A model generated the notes under the pieces. It did not search any database, was not told where the DNA came from, and saw only the letters and a program-made list of their open reading frames with translations. A DNA stretch of 64,000 bases from NCBI RefSeq assembly GCF_003609975.1, contig NZ_AP018400.1, positions 1,996,501 to 2,060,500 of the forward strand, written 5' to 3'. The position numbers and the translations under genes are program-made. Shown here in pieces: positions 46,331 through 54,996 of this stretch (position 1 is its first letter; each line of letters starts with the position of its first letter). The stretch is from Streptococcus ruminantium. Its GTDB lineage: Bacteria; Bacillota; Bacilli; Lactobacillales; Streptococcaceae.

Positions 46331-48730
46331 TTAAGAAAGTTGCTTTTGGTATTTTATTTTTGTTCGGTAAGCTCTCCATAATTGCACAAGTCCTTTGAAA
46401 AAATGTCCATTTGCTATCATCAAAATTCCCTCTACCATAGCCCGATCCAGCAAATCTCCGGTCATCTTAGCCATGGCTCTAAACGGCATATTGTAAAGGA
46501 AGAGTAAATTGAGATCTGGAGTTCCTTTTCGTTCTGCCTTTTTGAGCAAACCTGCTAACACCTTGTGAACAAATCGCGCCAAAACACTCTTGGCAAATTG
46601 AAGCTTCAACACAGGATCATTCATACCTAGTTCTTGACCAACCTGCCACAATTCTTCCGGAACTGGACGACCAAGTAATTGGGAAAACTCCCGATTGGAC
46701 ACTGCTTCAACCTGCACTGCCAAATAGGAAGGAAGCTGCTCAGAGATGGGAAAATTCTCACTCGTTCCTTCCTGTATGATTTCACCAACAATCCGAATAT
46801 CACTGCTACTCGCTCCGATATATAACAGGTAACTGCCACCTTCCACTTCAAACTGACCTGTCTGACGATTGAAATAACGGAAAGTATAGGTATCAAATGG
46901 AATAAAAATACGCTTGGATTCTCCTGCTTTTAGATAGACCTTGTTAAAGCCTTTCAATTCCTTGGTCGGACGATATATTTGACTGTCTTCTTTTCCTACA
47001 TAAAGCTGAACAACCTCTGCACCGGCTACTGATCCGATATTGGTTACTGTTATAGCTGCTCCTGCTTCGGATACTTCTAATTGATCATACGCAAAACTTG
47101 TATAGGACATGCCATACCCAAACGGATACTTGACAGGTTTGTCAACACTTGTAAAGTAGCGATAACCAACATAAAGAGCCTCTTTATAAAGAGCAAATTC
47201 TCCTTCTGCTGGGTAATTTGCCGATGATGGAATATCCGTCAAGCCAACAGGATACGTTTCACTCAATTTCCCACTTGGGTTGACACGACCTGTCAAGGCA
47301 TCGAGCATAGCAGTTGCACCGGCCTCACCTGATAAATATCCATGAAGAATTCCGTGAACATTCCGATCCCAGCTCATATCTACAACAGATCCTGCGGATA
47401 AAACAACAACAATCTTTTTGCCAGTCTGTACTAACACTTCTAATAGATCTAATTGATTTTTTGGAAGACTCAAATGACGACGATCCAAACCCTCACTCTC
47501 ACTCATCTCATCAAGTCCCATGTAGTACAAGATTACTTCCGCCTTCTGAGCTAGCTTAACAGCATTGTCAAGCAAGTCCTTATCTTCCTTGTCTACTCGC
47601 TGATAACCTTGTTCGTACCCAATGATGGTTAAAGGATAATCCTTAACACAATCTACTGTTTTTTCCAGTTGTCTAGTATTGATAAGAGAAGAACCGGCTC
47701 CTTGGTAGCGTGGATTTTTAGCAAAATCACCAATAAGTGCAATGTTTATATCGCTGGATAGAGGCAAAATATCATCCTGATTCTTCAACAGTACAATGCT
47801 TTCTGATGCAGCTTTACGAGCTAACTCATGCTGTCTAGCATAGTCTACAGATTGTCGCTCAGTCTTAGCCAAGTCCAATACAAGGCTGAGCAATTCATCT
47901 ACACGCTCATCCAATACTTTTTCTGATAAACGTCCTGACTTGACAGCATCAATAATCTCTTTTTGTCCAACTTTCTTGGTACCAGGCATTTCCAGATGAC
48001 TCCCATTTTCAACACCTAGTACATGGTCATTTGAGCCACCCCAATCCGATACAACAAAGCCTGTAAAGCCCCATTCATCACGAAGAATATCGATCAATAG
48101 TCGCTTATCCTCATTCGCATAAATACCATTTATTTTGTTATAAGCCGACATAAGAGCCTGAGGCTTTCCTTCTCGCACAGCTATTTCAAATCCAGTCAGG
48201 TAGATTTCTCGCAAAGTACGTTCGTCCACTACTGAGTCGGAAGCCATACGACGTAGTTCCTGACTATTTACAGCAAAGTGCTTTGGTGTTGCTGCAACTC
48301 CTTGGGATTGGATTCCACGAATCATTGCAGCCGCCAACTTCCCTGTCTGATAGGGATCTTCTGAATAATACTCAAAATTTCGGCCACATAAGGGACTGCG
48401 TTTGATATTAAGCCCTGGTCCCAAAATAACATTGACCCCTAAACTGTTAGCCTCTGCACCAAGACCTTGCCCAACTTGCTCGACTAAGTCCACATCCCAC
48501 GAATTTGCCAAAGTAGCAGCTGTCGGAAAACAAGTAGCTGGAATAGAGGCATTGAGACCTAAGTGATCCCCTTCGCCTTCTTGTTTTCGGATGCCATGTG
48601 GTCCGTCAGATAAAAAAATAGACGGAATACCTTTTTCGGGATAGTCCTGCGTTTCCCAGACAGACTTTCCTGACATAAGAGCTGCCTTTTCTTCTAGCGA
48701 TAATGTTTGAATAAGATCTGCGTACTTCAT
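46331..48730 (-). CDS. Beta-glucosidase-type glycoside hydrolase, family 3
   Basis: 799 residues from the ATG at 48730 (AAGGAGAATAGC). No signal peptide: cytoplasmic. Usual order: GH3 N-domain first (FLSDGPHGIRKQ, GRNFEYYSEDPYQTG, KHFAVNSQE, nucleophile Asp in FVVSDWGGSNDH near 230), C-domain, then a fibronectin-III-like domain. An extra C-terminal segment of about 100 residues (from AVQVEAVSNREF) is found in many Firmicute members. Its promoter has the LytTR-type repeats. Confidence 0.9.
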   Translation of the reverse strand: MKYADLIQTLSLEEKAALMSGKSVWETQDYPEKGIPSIFLSDGPHGIRKQEGEGDHLGLNASIPATCFPTAATLANSWDVDLVEQVGQGLGAEANSLGVNVILGPGLNIKRSPLCGRNFEYYSEDPYQTGKLAAAMIRGIQSQGVAATPKHFAVNSQELRRMASDSVVDERTLREIYLTGFEIAVREGKPQALMSAYNKINGIYANEDKRLLIDILRDEWGFTGFVVSDWGGSNDHVLGVENGSHLEMPGTKKVGQKEIIDAVKSGRLSEKVLDERVDELLSLVLDLAKTERQSVDYARQHELARKAASESIVLLKNQDDILPLSSDINIALIGDFAKNPRYQGAGSSLINTRQLEKTVDCVKDYPLTIIGYEQGYQRVDKEDKDLLDNAVKLAQKAEVILYYMGLDEMSESEGLDRRHLSLPKNQLDLLEVLVQTGKKIVVVLSAGSVVDMSWDRNVHGILHGYLSGEAGATAMLDALTGRVNPSGKLSETYPVGLTDIPSSANYPAEGEFALYKEALYVGYRYFTSVDKPVKYPFGYGMSYTSFAYDQLEVSEAGAAITVTNIGSVAGAEVVQLYVGKEDSQIYRPTKELKGFNKVYLKAGESKRIFIPFDTYTFRYFNRQTGQFEVEGGSYLLYIGASSSDIRIVGEIIQEGTSENFPISEQLPSYLAVQVEAVSNREFSQLLGRPVPEELWQVGQELGMNDPVLKLQFAKSVLARFVHKVLAGLLKKAERKGTPDLNLLFLYNMPFRAMAKMTGDLLDRAMVEGILMIANGHFFKGLVQLWRAYRTKIKYQKQLS

Positions 48731-48751
48731 GCTATTCTCCTTATCTTCTAT

Positions 48752-48780
48752 CATCCCTATCTTAGCAAAGATAAGGGATG
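48752..48780. promoter_or_regulatory. Inverted repeat over the -10/start of the GH3 gene
   Basis: CATCCCTATCTT and AAGATAAGGGATG are near-perfect inverted repeats around AGCA, covering the -10 hexamer (48759-48764). It may be a repressor site or a leader hairpin in the mRNA. Confidence 0.5.
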
Positions 48781-48796
48781 ATTAAAACGCTTTCTT

Positions 48797-48827
48797 CATA
48801 ATCTGTACAATTTCAAGCATAATCTGT
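48797..48827 (-). promoter_or_regulatory. LytTR-type direct repeats and promoter of the GH3 (cytoplasmic) operon
   Basis: ACAGATTATG occurs twice on the minus strand (48827-48818 and 48806-48797), period 21 bases, i.e. two helical turns as bound by AgrA/ComE-like regulators. The -10 TAAGAT begins 42 bases after the first base of the proximal repeat. The same repeat, period and distance occur at 52.5 kb. AGAAAGCGTTTT after the repeat also resembles a cre site. Confidence 0.7.
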
Positions 48828-48979
48828 TCACCTCCAATGAAAATCCAAAATAAACAAGGAAATACAATTGATTACGGAACCTTTCATTTTTTAGAATAAG
48901 CTGAAGACTGCTTGAAAAGATTTTCGCAAAGTATCCAAAAAGTCTCCCTAAACTATCGCCTAGAGAGAAACTTTTCATC

Positions 48980-49459
48980 CTACTTCATGATTACAAACTT
49001 CATCATCGGATAGTTAACCGCTACCTGGACCAAGATATTGACCCAATTAGCCGCTATCTGTGCCCATCCCAAACTCAAGCCCCAAGATGTGAAGAGTTGA
49101 GTGGTATATGGTGGCAGAACAATAGACAAAATTCCTGCAATTAGAACAGTCAAGATATACCAATGGAGAGTTTTAGAAATATCATTTTCTGCTCCAAATA
49201 CCAACTGCCTTTGAACAATATAGTTGACAACTTGTGCTACTGCATAGGCTAAAAGGAAGGATAGAAAACCATTCAAACCACCATTTTCTATGGAATAATG
49301 AAAGATAAACCAGTGGAAAGGTTGACTTGACAGGACTGTAAAGAAATAATTGGTTGACAGCCAAAGAACACAAAAGTTTGTAATCGTCGCAATATTTGAT
49401 AGGACATTAAACTTGATAAACTCCCACAAATCTGGGTGTTTGGCAATCCATTCTTTCAT
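48980..49459 (-). CDS. GtrA family membrane protein
   Basis: 159 residues, four helices (NVLSNIATITNFCVLWLSTNYFF; FLSFLLAYAVAQVVNYIVQRQLVF; ILTVLIAGILSIVLPPY; AANWVNILVQVAVNYPMMKF). The NYIVQRQLVF motif is typical of GtrA, implicated in flipping polyprenyl-phosphate sugars. 37 bases after the membrane GH3 gene with AAGGAGGTTGT. Confidence 0.85.
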   Translation of the reverse strand: MKEWIAKHPDLWEFIKFNVLSNIATITNFCVLWLSTNYFFTVLSSQPFHWFIFHYSIENGGLNGFLSFLLAYAVAQVVNYIVQRQLVFGAENDISKTLHWYILTVLIAGILSIVLPPYTTQLFTSWGLSLGWAQIAANWVNILVQVAVNYPMMKFVIMK

Positions 49460-49496
49460 ACAACCTCCTTGAAAGCAAGAGGGAAGTTCCCCCTTG

Positions 49497-52406
49497 CTAG
49501 GCTACTTCCTTCTCTTCTTTTTTCTTATTTGTTAACTTGTACATGCCTAATGCAGTCAGACTGACAAGAATAACATTACCAGCTACAAGAGAAATTAACC
49601 ACAGTTTCACTTTTGGTTTATAAATATCAAAGGCTGCTGAGTGGGCAACTGTGTAGAGGATATTTTTTGAAGCTCTACGCAAGGCAGCTACTCCTTCCTT
49701 TGTACCGGTTGAAGCGACCGTTGGAGCATCTCCAAGCGTTGACAACATGAGATCTCCACCGTTACGAATAGCCTGATCTGGGTTCATGTAACCATGTCCA
49801 TCATAGTCAGTAATCACCATTCCTCGGAACCCCCATTCGTCGCGCAGAACTGTACTTAGAAGATCCTTATTTCCTCCCGCCCAAAGAGTACCAATACGGT
49901 TGAAGGATGACATAATCGCTGTTGCTCCACCTTCTTTAACTGGAATTTCAAAAGCTTTTAGATAAATTTCACGGATCGCTTGCTCATTGGACCAAGTAGC
50001 TACCCCTTCGCGGTTATCTTCTTGATCATTGAGTGCAAAGTGCTTGGTGAAAGTATATACTCCATTTTCAAGCGCTTTAGCAACAAGAGAACTTGCCATT
50101 TTACCTGAAATCAGTGGGTCTTCTGAATAGTATTCAAAGTTACGTCCTGAGAATGGTGAACGGTGAATATTCACTGCCGGTGCGTATAGACCGACAATAC
50201 CATGCGCCAATGCTTCCTTAGCAAAAGCATCTCCCATTTTCTTCGCTAGATCTGTGTTCCAGGTAGATGCAACCACAACTTCTGAGTTATACTGAATCCC
50301 CTTGATCCCTTGGAAGATACCATTTATACCCGCAGGGCCATCTAAATCAACTACCGCTGGTTTATCAACTGACTTAATCGCTCGAGTAGCATAGCCTCCA
50401 AAACCGATTAGGCTAGCCATTTCATCAACAGACATTTGAGCAACCAATTTTTCCCAACGCTCATCATCATAATCTGCCTTAATGAGATCTACCAAGCGAA
50501 GGCCATTATTTTCAGTCTCTACTTTTTCACTTGATGTTTCTGATTTTCCATCAAAACGGAAGTTTGTATTATCAATTTCCTTAGCAATTTGTTCACTTGC
50601 TTCCTTGTCCTTTGTGCGCTCTGTCTGCTCAGTACCACTCCAATCATGACGGCTAAGGTAGTTCACATCACCAACTGCGTATTCAAAAGCATTTGTTACT
50701 TCTGCCTTATCTGTTGAACGTTGCTTACGAACTTCTTTTTGAGACACTGTATATGTTTTAGAGTCTAAAACATCGTGAGCATTATTCATCAATTTAATTT
50801 CGTAGTTTCCAGCATCCAAAACATATGCCTTTTCCGTTTTATAGTCATAGGATGCCAAATCATCGCGGTTAAATGAAATCTTCAATTCTTGACTTGCTCC
50901 TGGTTCCAACTTGTCAGTCTTACCAAAACCTGCAAGAACAACATGAGATTTTTCGATACCACCAGCTACGTAAGGAGCTGTATAGTAAACCTGTGCTACT
51001 TCTTTACCAGCAACATCTCCGGTATTAGTAACCTTTACATTTACCTCAATTTGGTTACCATTTTCTTTCATGCTGGTAATATTTTGTGTGAATCTTGTAT
51101 AACTAAGACCATAACCAAATGGGTATTGAACCGTTTTATGATAAGCTTCCTCGTCAATTTTCCCTGTTGTATTGTCCACAAAACGTGTTTCATAGTAGCG
51201 GTAACCGAGGTAGATTCCCTCTTGGTAGTTGACAAATTTGTAATTGAATGTCTGTGGTTCCTTCGCTCCCCAAGGTGTTTTTTCATATGTGGTATTCGTA
51301 TATGAGAAGTCACCTGTGTTCCAATAAGTTGGATTTGTAGTCATGTCATAAGCGTAAGTATCCACCAAACGACCTGATGGGTTGACATCACCTGCAAGAA
51401 TTTTAGCAACGCCATTAAGACCTGTTGAGCCTGGACCACCAATCCAAAGTGCTGCATCAACACCCGTGTCTTTCAAGAAGCCCAACTCCATTGCATTGGA
51501 GGAATTGACCAACACAACAACCTTATCAAAATTAGCCGTTACCGTCTTTAGCATAGCTTTTTCAACATTCTGAAGTTCAAGATAATGCTTATCCTTGTCT
51601 CCTTGTTGGTAGTTAGCCATATTTTGCGGAAGATCAGCGCCCTCACCACCATTACGTGAAATAACAACTAAGGCCGTGTCGGAGAACTTTTTAGCATTTT
51701 TCAATAATGTATCTGAATACTTGTCCTGAGTCGGCTCATAAATATTATAGTCCCCGCCATTCAGTGAAAAGATATTCCCACCTTCTTTTTTAGGAAGATG
51801 CCCCTTGTAAAATTCTGTCAACTCAGCATTCACTTCAAAACCTGCATCTTCAAGACTTTGTTGCAAGTTTATATTTTTTGACTCATCTGCCGCACCCGAA
51901 CCAGAGCCACCATAGGTCACAGCTACAGAAGAAATCCCAAAAATATTAACTTTTGATGACTTTTTGAATGGTAAGGTTTTATTCTTGTTTTCAAGAAGTA
52001 CCGTTCCCTCTTCCTGAATTTCTGTTACCAAATCTTTAGAGACGGTTTCTGCCTCCACAATTTTTGCTTGATCTGCGTAAGATGGAGCAAAGTAGGTATC
52101 AATGACATTGACAAACATATTGACTGCGTAGTTAGCACCAATAATGATAACACCTAGGAGGGCAAGCAACGTAGTGAAAATTTTGCTTTTCTTACTTGTG
52201 AAAACCTTGTTCTGCACTCCACGATAAATAGTGTAACCAAATAAAGCAACTACTGCTAAACCTGCACAAAGCAAAGTTGTTTTTACAACCATAGCTGCAT
52301 CCCAAGCCTGATAGGAACGAGCATAATCTTCTGCAAATACAGTTACTCCAGCATTACCTGCTAAAGTAGCTAGACCTGCTAAACTAACTTTTTTCAAAGT
52401 CCTCAT
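49497..52406 (-). CDS. Membrane-anchored, circularly permuted GH3 glycosidase
   Basis: 969 residues. N-terminus with helices near 42-62 and 79-98, then a GH3 C-domain (GSGSGAADESKNINLQQSLEDAG is its start) and Fn3-like domain, and only after residue 670 the catalytic barrel (PAVVDLDGPAG, GRNFEYYSEDPLISG, KHFALNDQED, nucleophile Asp in MVITDYDGHG). A last helix near 937-957 and a charged tail close it. Barrel and C-domain are therefore swapped relative to the neighbouring GH3, as in some Ruminococcus/Bifidobacterium-type enzymes. Both ends membrane-bound with the enzyme between; expected outside the cell. Start after TAGGAGGAAGTTCT. Confidence 0.87.
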   Translation of the reverse strand: MRTLKKVSLAGLATLAGNAGVTVFAEDYARSYQAWDAAMVVKTTLLCAGLAVVALFGYTIYRGVQNKVFTSKKSKIFTTLLALLGVIIIGANYAVNMFVNVIDTYFAPSYADQAKIVEAETVSKDLVTEIQEEGTVLLENKNKTLPFKKSSKVNIFGISSVAVTYGGSGSGAADESKNINLQQSLEDAGFEVNAELTEFYKGHLPKKEGGNIFSLNGGDYNIYEPTQDKYSDTLLKNAKKFSDTALVVISRNGGEGADLPQNMANYQQGDKDKHYLELQNVEKAMLKTVTANFDKVVVLVNSSNAMELGFLKDTGVDAALWIGGPGSTGLNGVAKILAGDVNPSGRLVDTYAYDMTTNPTYWNTGDFSYTNTTYEKTPWGAKEPQTFNYKFVNYQEGIYLGYRYYETRFVDNTTGKIDEEAYHKTVQYPFGYGLSYTRFTQNITSMKENGNQIEVNVKVTNTGDVAGKEVAQVYYTAPYVAGGIEKSHVVLAGFGKTDKLEPGASQELKISFNRDDLASYDYKTEKAYVLDAGNYEIKLMNNAHDVLDSKTYTVSQKEVRKQRSTDKAEVTNAFEYAVGDVNYLSRHDWSGTEQTERTKDKEASEQIAKEIDNTNFRFDGKSETSSEKVETENNGLRLVDLIKADYDDERWEKLVAQMSVDEMASLIGFGGYATRAIKSVDKPAVVDLDGPAGINGIFQGIKGIQYNSEVVVASTWNTDLAKKMGDAFAKEALAHGIVGLYAPAVNIHRSPFSGRNFEYYSEDPLISGKMASSLVAKALENGVYTFTKHFALNDQEDNREGVATWSNEQAIREIYLKAFEIPVKEGGATAIMSSFNRIGTLWAGGNKDLLSTVLRDEWGFRGMVITDYDGHGYMNPDQAIRNGGDLMLSTLGDAPTVASTGTKEGVAALRRASKNILYTVAHSAAFDIYKPKVKLWLISLVAGNVILVSLTALGMYKLTNKKKEEKEVA

Positions 52407-52501
52407 AGAACTTCCTCCTAAATGTTCCAGCTTTTATGTAAGCCTTTTCTTTTTCTTGAATATACTATATCAACTAACTCATCTAATGAAAACCCTTTCT
52501 T

Positions 52502-52532
52502 GATAATCTGTCGTTTTTGCTTCATAATTTGC
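52502..52532 (-). promoter_or_regulatory. LytTR-type direct repeats and promoter of the membrane GH3 operon
   Basis: Minus strand: GCAAATTATG (52532-52523) and ACAGATTATC (52511-52502), period 21. TATAGT (52469-52464) begins 42 bases after the first base of the proximal repeat. The flank AAGAAAGSGTTTT is shared with 48.8 kb. Confidence 0.7.
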
Positions 52533-52591
52533 ACTTGCAATCTTTAGGCATATTTGATAAGTCTATTATTCTACAAAATATAAAATTTTGA

Positions 52592-52620
52592 TTGAATATT
52601 TACAATAAAAGTGATACTAT
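52592..52620 (+). promoter_or_regulatory. Promoter of the LytTR two-component operon
   Basis: TTGAAT (52592-52597), 17-base spacer, TACTAT (52615-52620). It gives a leader of about 165 nt that contains a 30-odd codon open frame (IL-EYKDLVQLLHPDF..., stop at 52740) without a good start codon; no other gene in this gap. Confidence 0.55.
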
Positions 52621-52793
52621 TATCCCAAAATAGGGGGTGGATACTAGAGTATAAAGACTTGGTTCAACTACTTCATCCAGATTTTTCTAAGAAAAAGATA
52701 CAAGATGCTTCTATCTCTCTTAGGAAATTAGGGCACAGCTAACAACTCTCCCTCAAACGAAGCATTCATCACCTAATTTTAAGGAGAAGTCTC

Positions 52794-53507
52794 ATGAAAA
52801 TCGCTATTGTGGAAGATCAAAAAGCTGAACAAGAAAGACTATCAAGTTACATCAAAACCTATTGTCAACAAGCTGGAATAGCTGTCGAGATCGACTGTTT
52901 TAATGACGGTCTCCATATTACTAGTGACTATCAAAAACAATTTGATCTTATTTATCTGGATGTCGAAATGGAGGTTATGGATGGTATGACCACCGCCCAA
53001 AAAATTCGCTCACTAGATAAGGATGTCCTATTGGTCTTTGTCACTAACCATTCCCATGTCGCCATTCAAGGTTACTCTGTTGAAGCCATTGATTTCCTTC
53101 TAAAACCACTCAATTCCTTTGTGTTTGAGGAACATTTCAAAAAAATTCTCAGAAAATTACTTGCTGCTCAGGAAAAACAAAGCTTGTATATAAAGAGCAA
53201 ACAATCCACTTTGAAGCTATGTCAGGAAGACATTATCTACCTTGAAAGTCAGGGTCACCAAGTTCATATCCATACAATAGACGGTGAAACAACTATCACT
53301 CACAACACACTCAAAAATTTAGAAGCCTTGCTGGATAGAAAACTCTTTGTACGAACACACTCAGCTTATATCATCAATCTCTCTCAAGTTCAAAAAGTAG
53401 AAGGAAACCTAGTCTATGTAAAAGGTATCGTTCTACCAATTAGTCGACCAAGGAAAAAGGAGTTTATGGCCGCCCTCACACATTTTATAGGAGATAGTCT
53501 GTTATGA
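52794..53507 (+). CDS. LytTR-family response regulator
   Basis: 237 residues: receiver domain with phospho-acceptor Asp56 in LIYLDVEM, Lys in DFLLKPLNS, and a LytTR DNA-binding domain from about 130 (IIYLESQGHQVHIHTIDGE ... VRTHSAYIINLSQV). Same class as AgrA, ComE, BlpR. These bind direct repeats of about 9 bases with 12-base gaps, which matches the 21-base period found before both GH3 operons. Ribosome site AAGGAGAAGTCTC. Confidence 0.92.
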   Translation: MKIAIVEDQKAEQERLSSYIKTYCQQAGIAVEIDCFNDGLHITSDYQKQFDLIYLDVEMEVMDGMTTAQKIRSLDKDVLLVFVTNHSHVAIQGYSVEAIDFLLKPLNSFVFEEHFKKILRKLLAAQEKQSLYIKSKQSTLKLCQEDIIYLESQGHQVHIHTIDGETTITHNTLKNLEALLDRKLFVRTHSAYIINLSQVQKVEGNLVYVKGIVLPISRPRKKEFMAALTHFIGDSLL

Positions 53508-54814
53508 TTGTCAGTTTCCCGGATATTCCTCGTGTCTACACTGCCATGACAGAAAGTTCAGCTTGTTTATTGGTGTGTTTTTATATCATATCACACGGAA
53601 ATTGGTTGCGGTATAGTCTGCGAATTACCATCATTTTTCTCGTCCAAATTTTGCTTCAGACTCTGGCTAGCACACTTCCCCTGCTCCTTTGGCCCTTAGG
53701 AATGGGAGTCAACATCACTTGGATGTTTATATCTGTTCAATGGCTAGGAGTTATCCACAAGAAAACCACTCTCTATTTGACAGCAAAAGCCTTTATTGCT
53801 GCAGAATTAGTAGCCTCAATCACTTGGCATCTCTACTGTTTAATAATTTATCAACAACCTATGGATAACTTGTGGACACAAGGGGTATTCCTGTTGATAA
53901 GTTCATTGGCTGCTTATTTTCTTATCTACCTCCAAGATAAAAAAATTCACTTGGAAGAACTGGAGAAAATCATCGAACAGCGAGATGTCACTGTTGCAGT
54001 TTTTACAACCTTATCCATCTTTGTTCTCAGTAATATTGGTTTCATCCTATCTGGCACACGTCAATTTCAAGATTCGACTAATATTTTTATCCTCCGAACA
54101 ACTGTTAATCTCTCTGGCCTCCTGCTCCTTTTCACTCAAGAATCCCAACAATATGACCGCTACCTGCGACAAGAATTGACTTCAATCAATAATATTTTTC
54201 AACTTCAATATAAGCAATATCAAGCCTATCGTGAAAATAGTGAACTCCTTGACCGTAAGGTCCATGATTTGAAGCATCAACTGGCCATCATTCAGCAAGA
54301 AGCAGATAAAAATAAGAAGGACCAATATTTACGGGAAATGAGCGAAGTTATTCAGACACTTGAAGCTAAAATTGAAACCGGCAATCCCGTCCTAGATACC
54401 ATTCTCAGCCAAAAAAACCATTATTGTCTACAAAACGGCATTAACTTTACCTGTATCGTCCAAGGAGAACTACTCCACTTCATGGATGTCATGGATATTT
54501 CAGCTCTCTTTGGAAATGCCATCGACAATGCTATTGAAGCTGTGGAAAAAATCAATCATTCTGAGCAACGCCTAATTACCTTAAAAGTAGCTAGCCATGA
54601 GCAATTTCTCATCATCCGCTTAGACAACTATGATACCTCCTCGCTAGACTTATCCACAGGTCAACTCCCAGAAACCTCAAAATCCAATAAAGATTATCAC
54701 GGATTTGGTCTGAAAAGCATGGAATATGTAACCAATAAATATGGAGGAAATCTGACACTCAATAAGGAAGATAACTGGGTACAGCTAAAAATTATCCTCC
54801 CTCTATATCCATAG
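53504..54814 (+). CDS. GHKL sensor histidine kinase (AgrC/ComD-like)
   Basis: 436 residues. About six helices in the first 210 residues, coiled linker, phospho-acceptor region DRKVHDLKHQLAII near 250-262, and a GHKL ATPase with GNAIDNAIEAV and HGFGLKSM. Start overlaps the regulator stop by 4 bases. Members usually sense a peptide; no obvious cognate peptide gene with signal or GG leader was seen beside it. Confidence 0.9.
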   Translation: MIVSFPDIPRVYTAMTESSACLLVCFYIISHGNWLRYSLRITIIFLVQILLQTLASTLPLLLWPLGMGVNITWMFISVQWLGVIHKKTTLYLTAKAFIAAELVASITWHLYCLIIYQQPMDNLWTQGVFLLISSLAAYFLIYLQDKKIHLEELEKIIEQRDVTVAVFTTLSIFVLSNIGFILSGTRQFQDSTNIFILRTTVNLSGLLLLFTQESQQYDRYLRQELTSINNIFQLQYKQYQAYRENSELLDRKVHDLKHQLAIIQQEADKNKKDQYLREMSEVIQTLEAKIETGNPVLDTILSQKNHYCLQNGINFTCIVQGELLHFMDVMDISALFGNAIDNAIEAVEKINHSEQRLITLKVASHEQFLIIRLDNYDTSSLDLSTGQLPETSKSNKDYHGFGLKSMEYVTNKYGGNLTLNKEDNWVQLKIILPLYP

Positions 54815-54842
54815 AAAAATCCCACTTGTCTTGGGATTTTTT
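54815..54842 (+). terminator. Terminator of the two-component operon
   Basis: AAAAATCCCA / TTGGGATTTTTT hairpin with T run directly after the kinase stop. Confidence 0.85.
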
Positions 54843-54930
54843 CATGTCTATAAAAGAATGTAGAGACCCATCAACATTTATACCTCTTTCCCAAAAACTC
54901 CCAGTAGCACCTTCGATAACCTGGTGCAGC

Positions 54931-54966
54931 TTAAAAAAAGATCCTATCCAAAACAGATAGAATCTT
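54931..54966 (-). terminator. Terminator of the flavoprotein gene
   Basis: Minus strand AGATTCTATC-TGTTTTG-GATAGGATCT followed by seven T. Strong factor-independent terminator. Confidence 0.85.
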
Positions 54967-54996
54967 ATCCTTCATGAAACTTCCAAAAAAGGATGA

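Noticed and set aside
48782..48820. 12-residue frame MLEIVQIMKKAF with GGAGGTG upstream, on the minus strand before the GH3 gene
   Set aside because: It coincides exactly with the two ACAGATTATG operator repeats that recur at 52.5 kb, so the conserved feature is the operator; the peptide is not conserved at the other site.
48796..48978. 60-codon minus-strand frame between GH3 and GtrA genes
   Set aside because: No ribosome site, overlaps the operator repeats and promoter of the GH3 gene.
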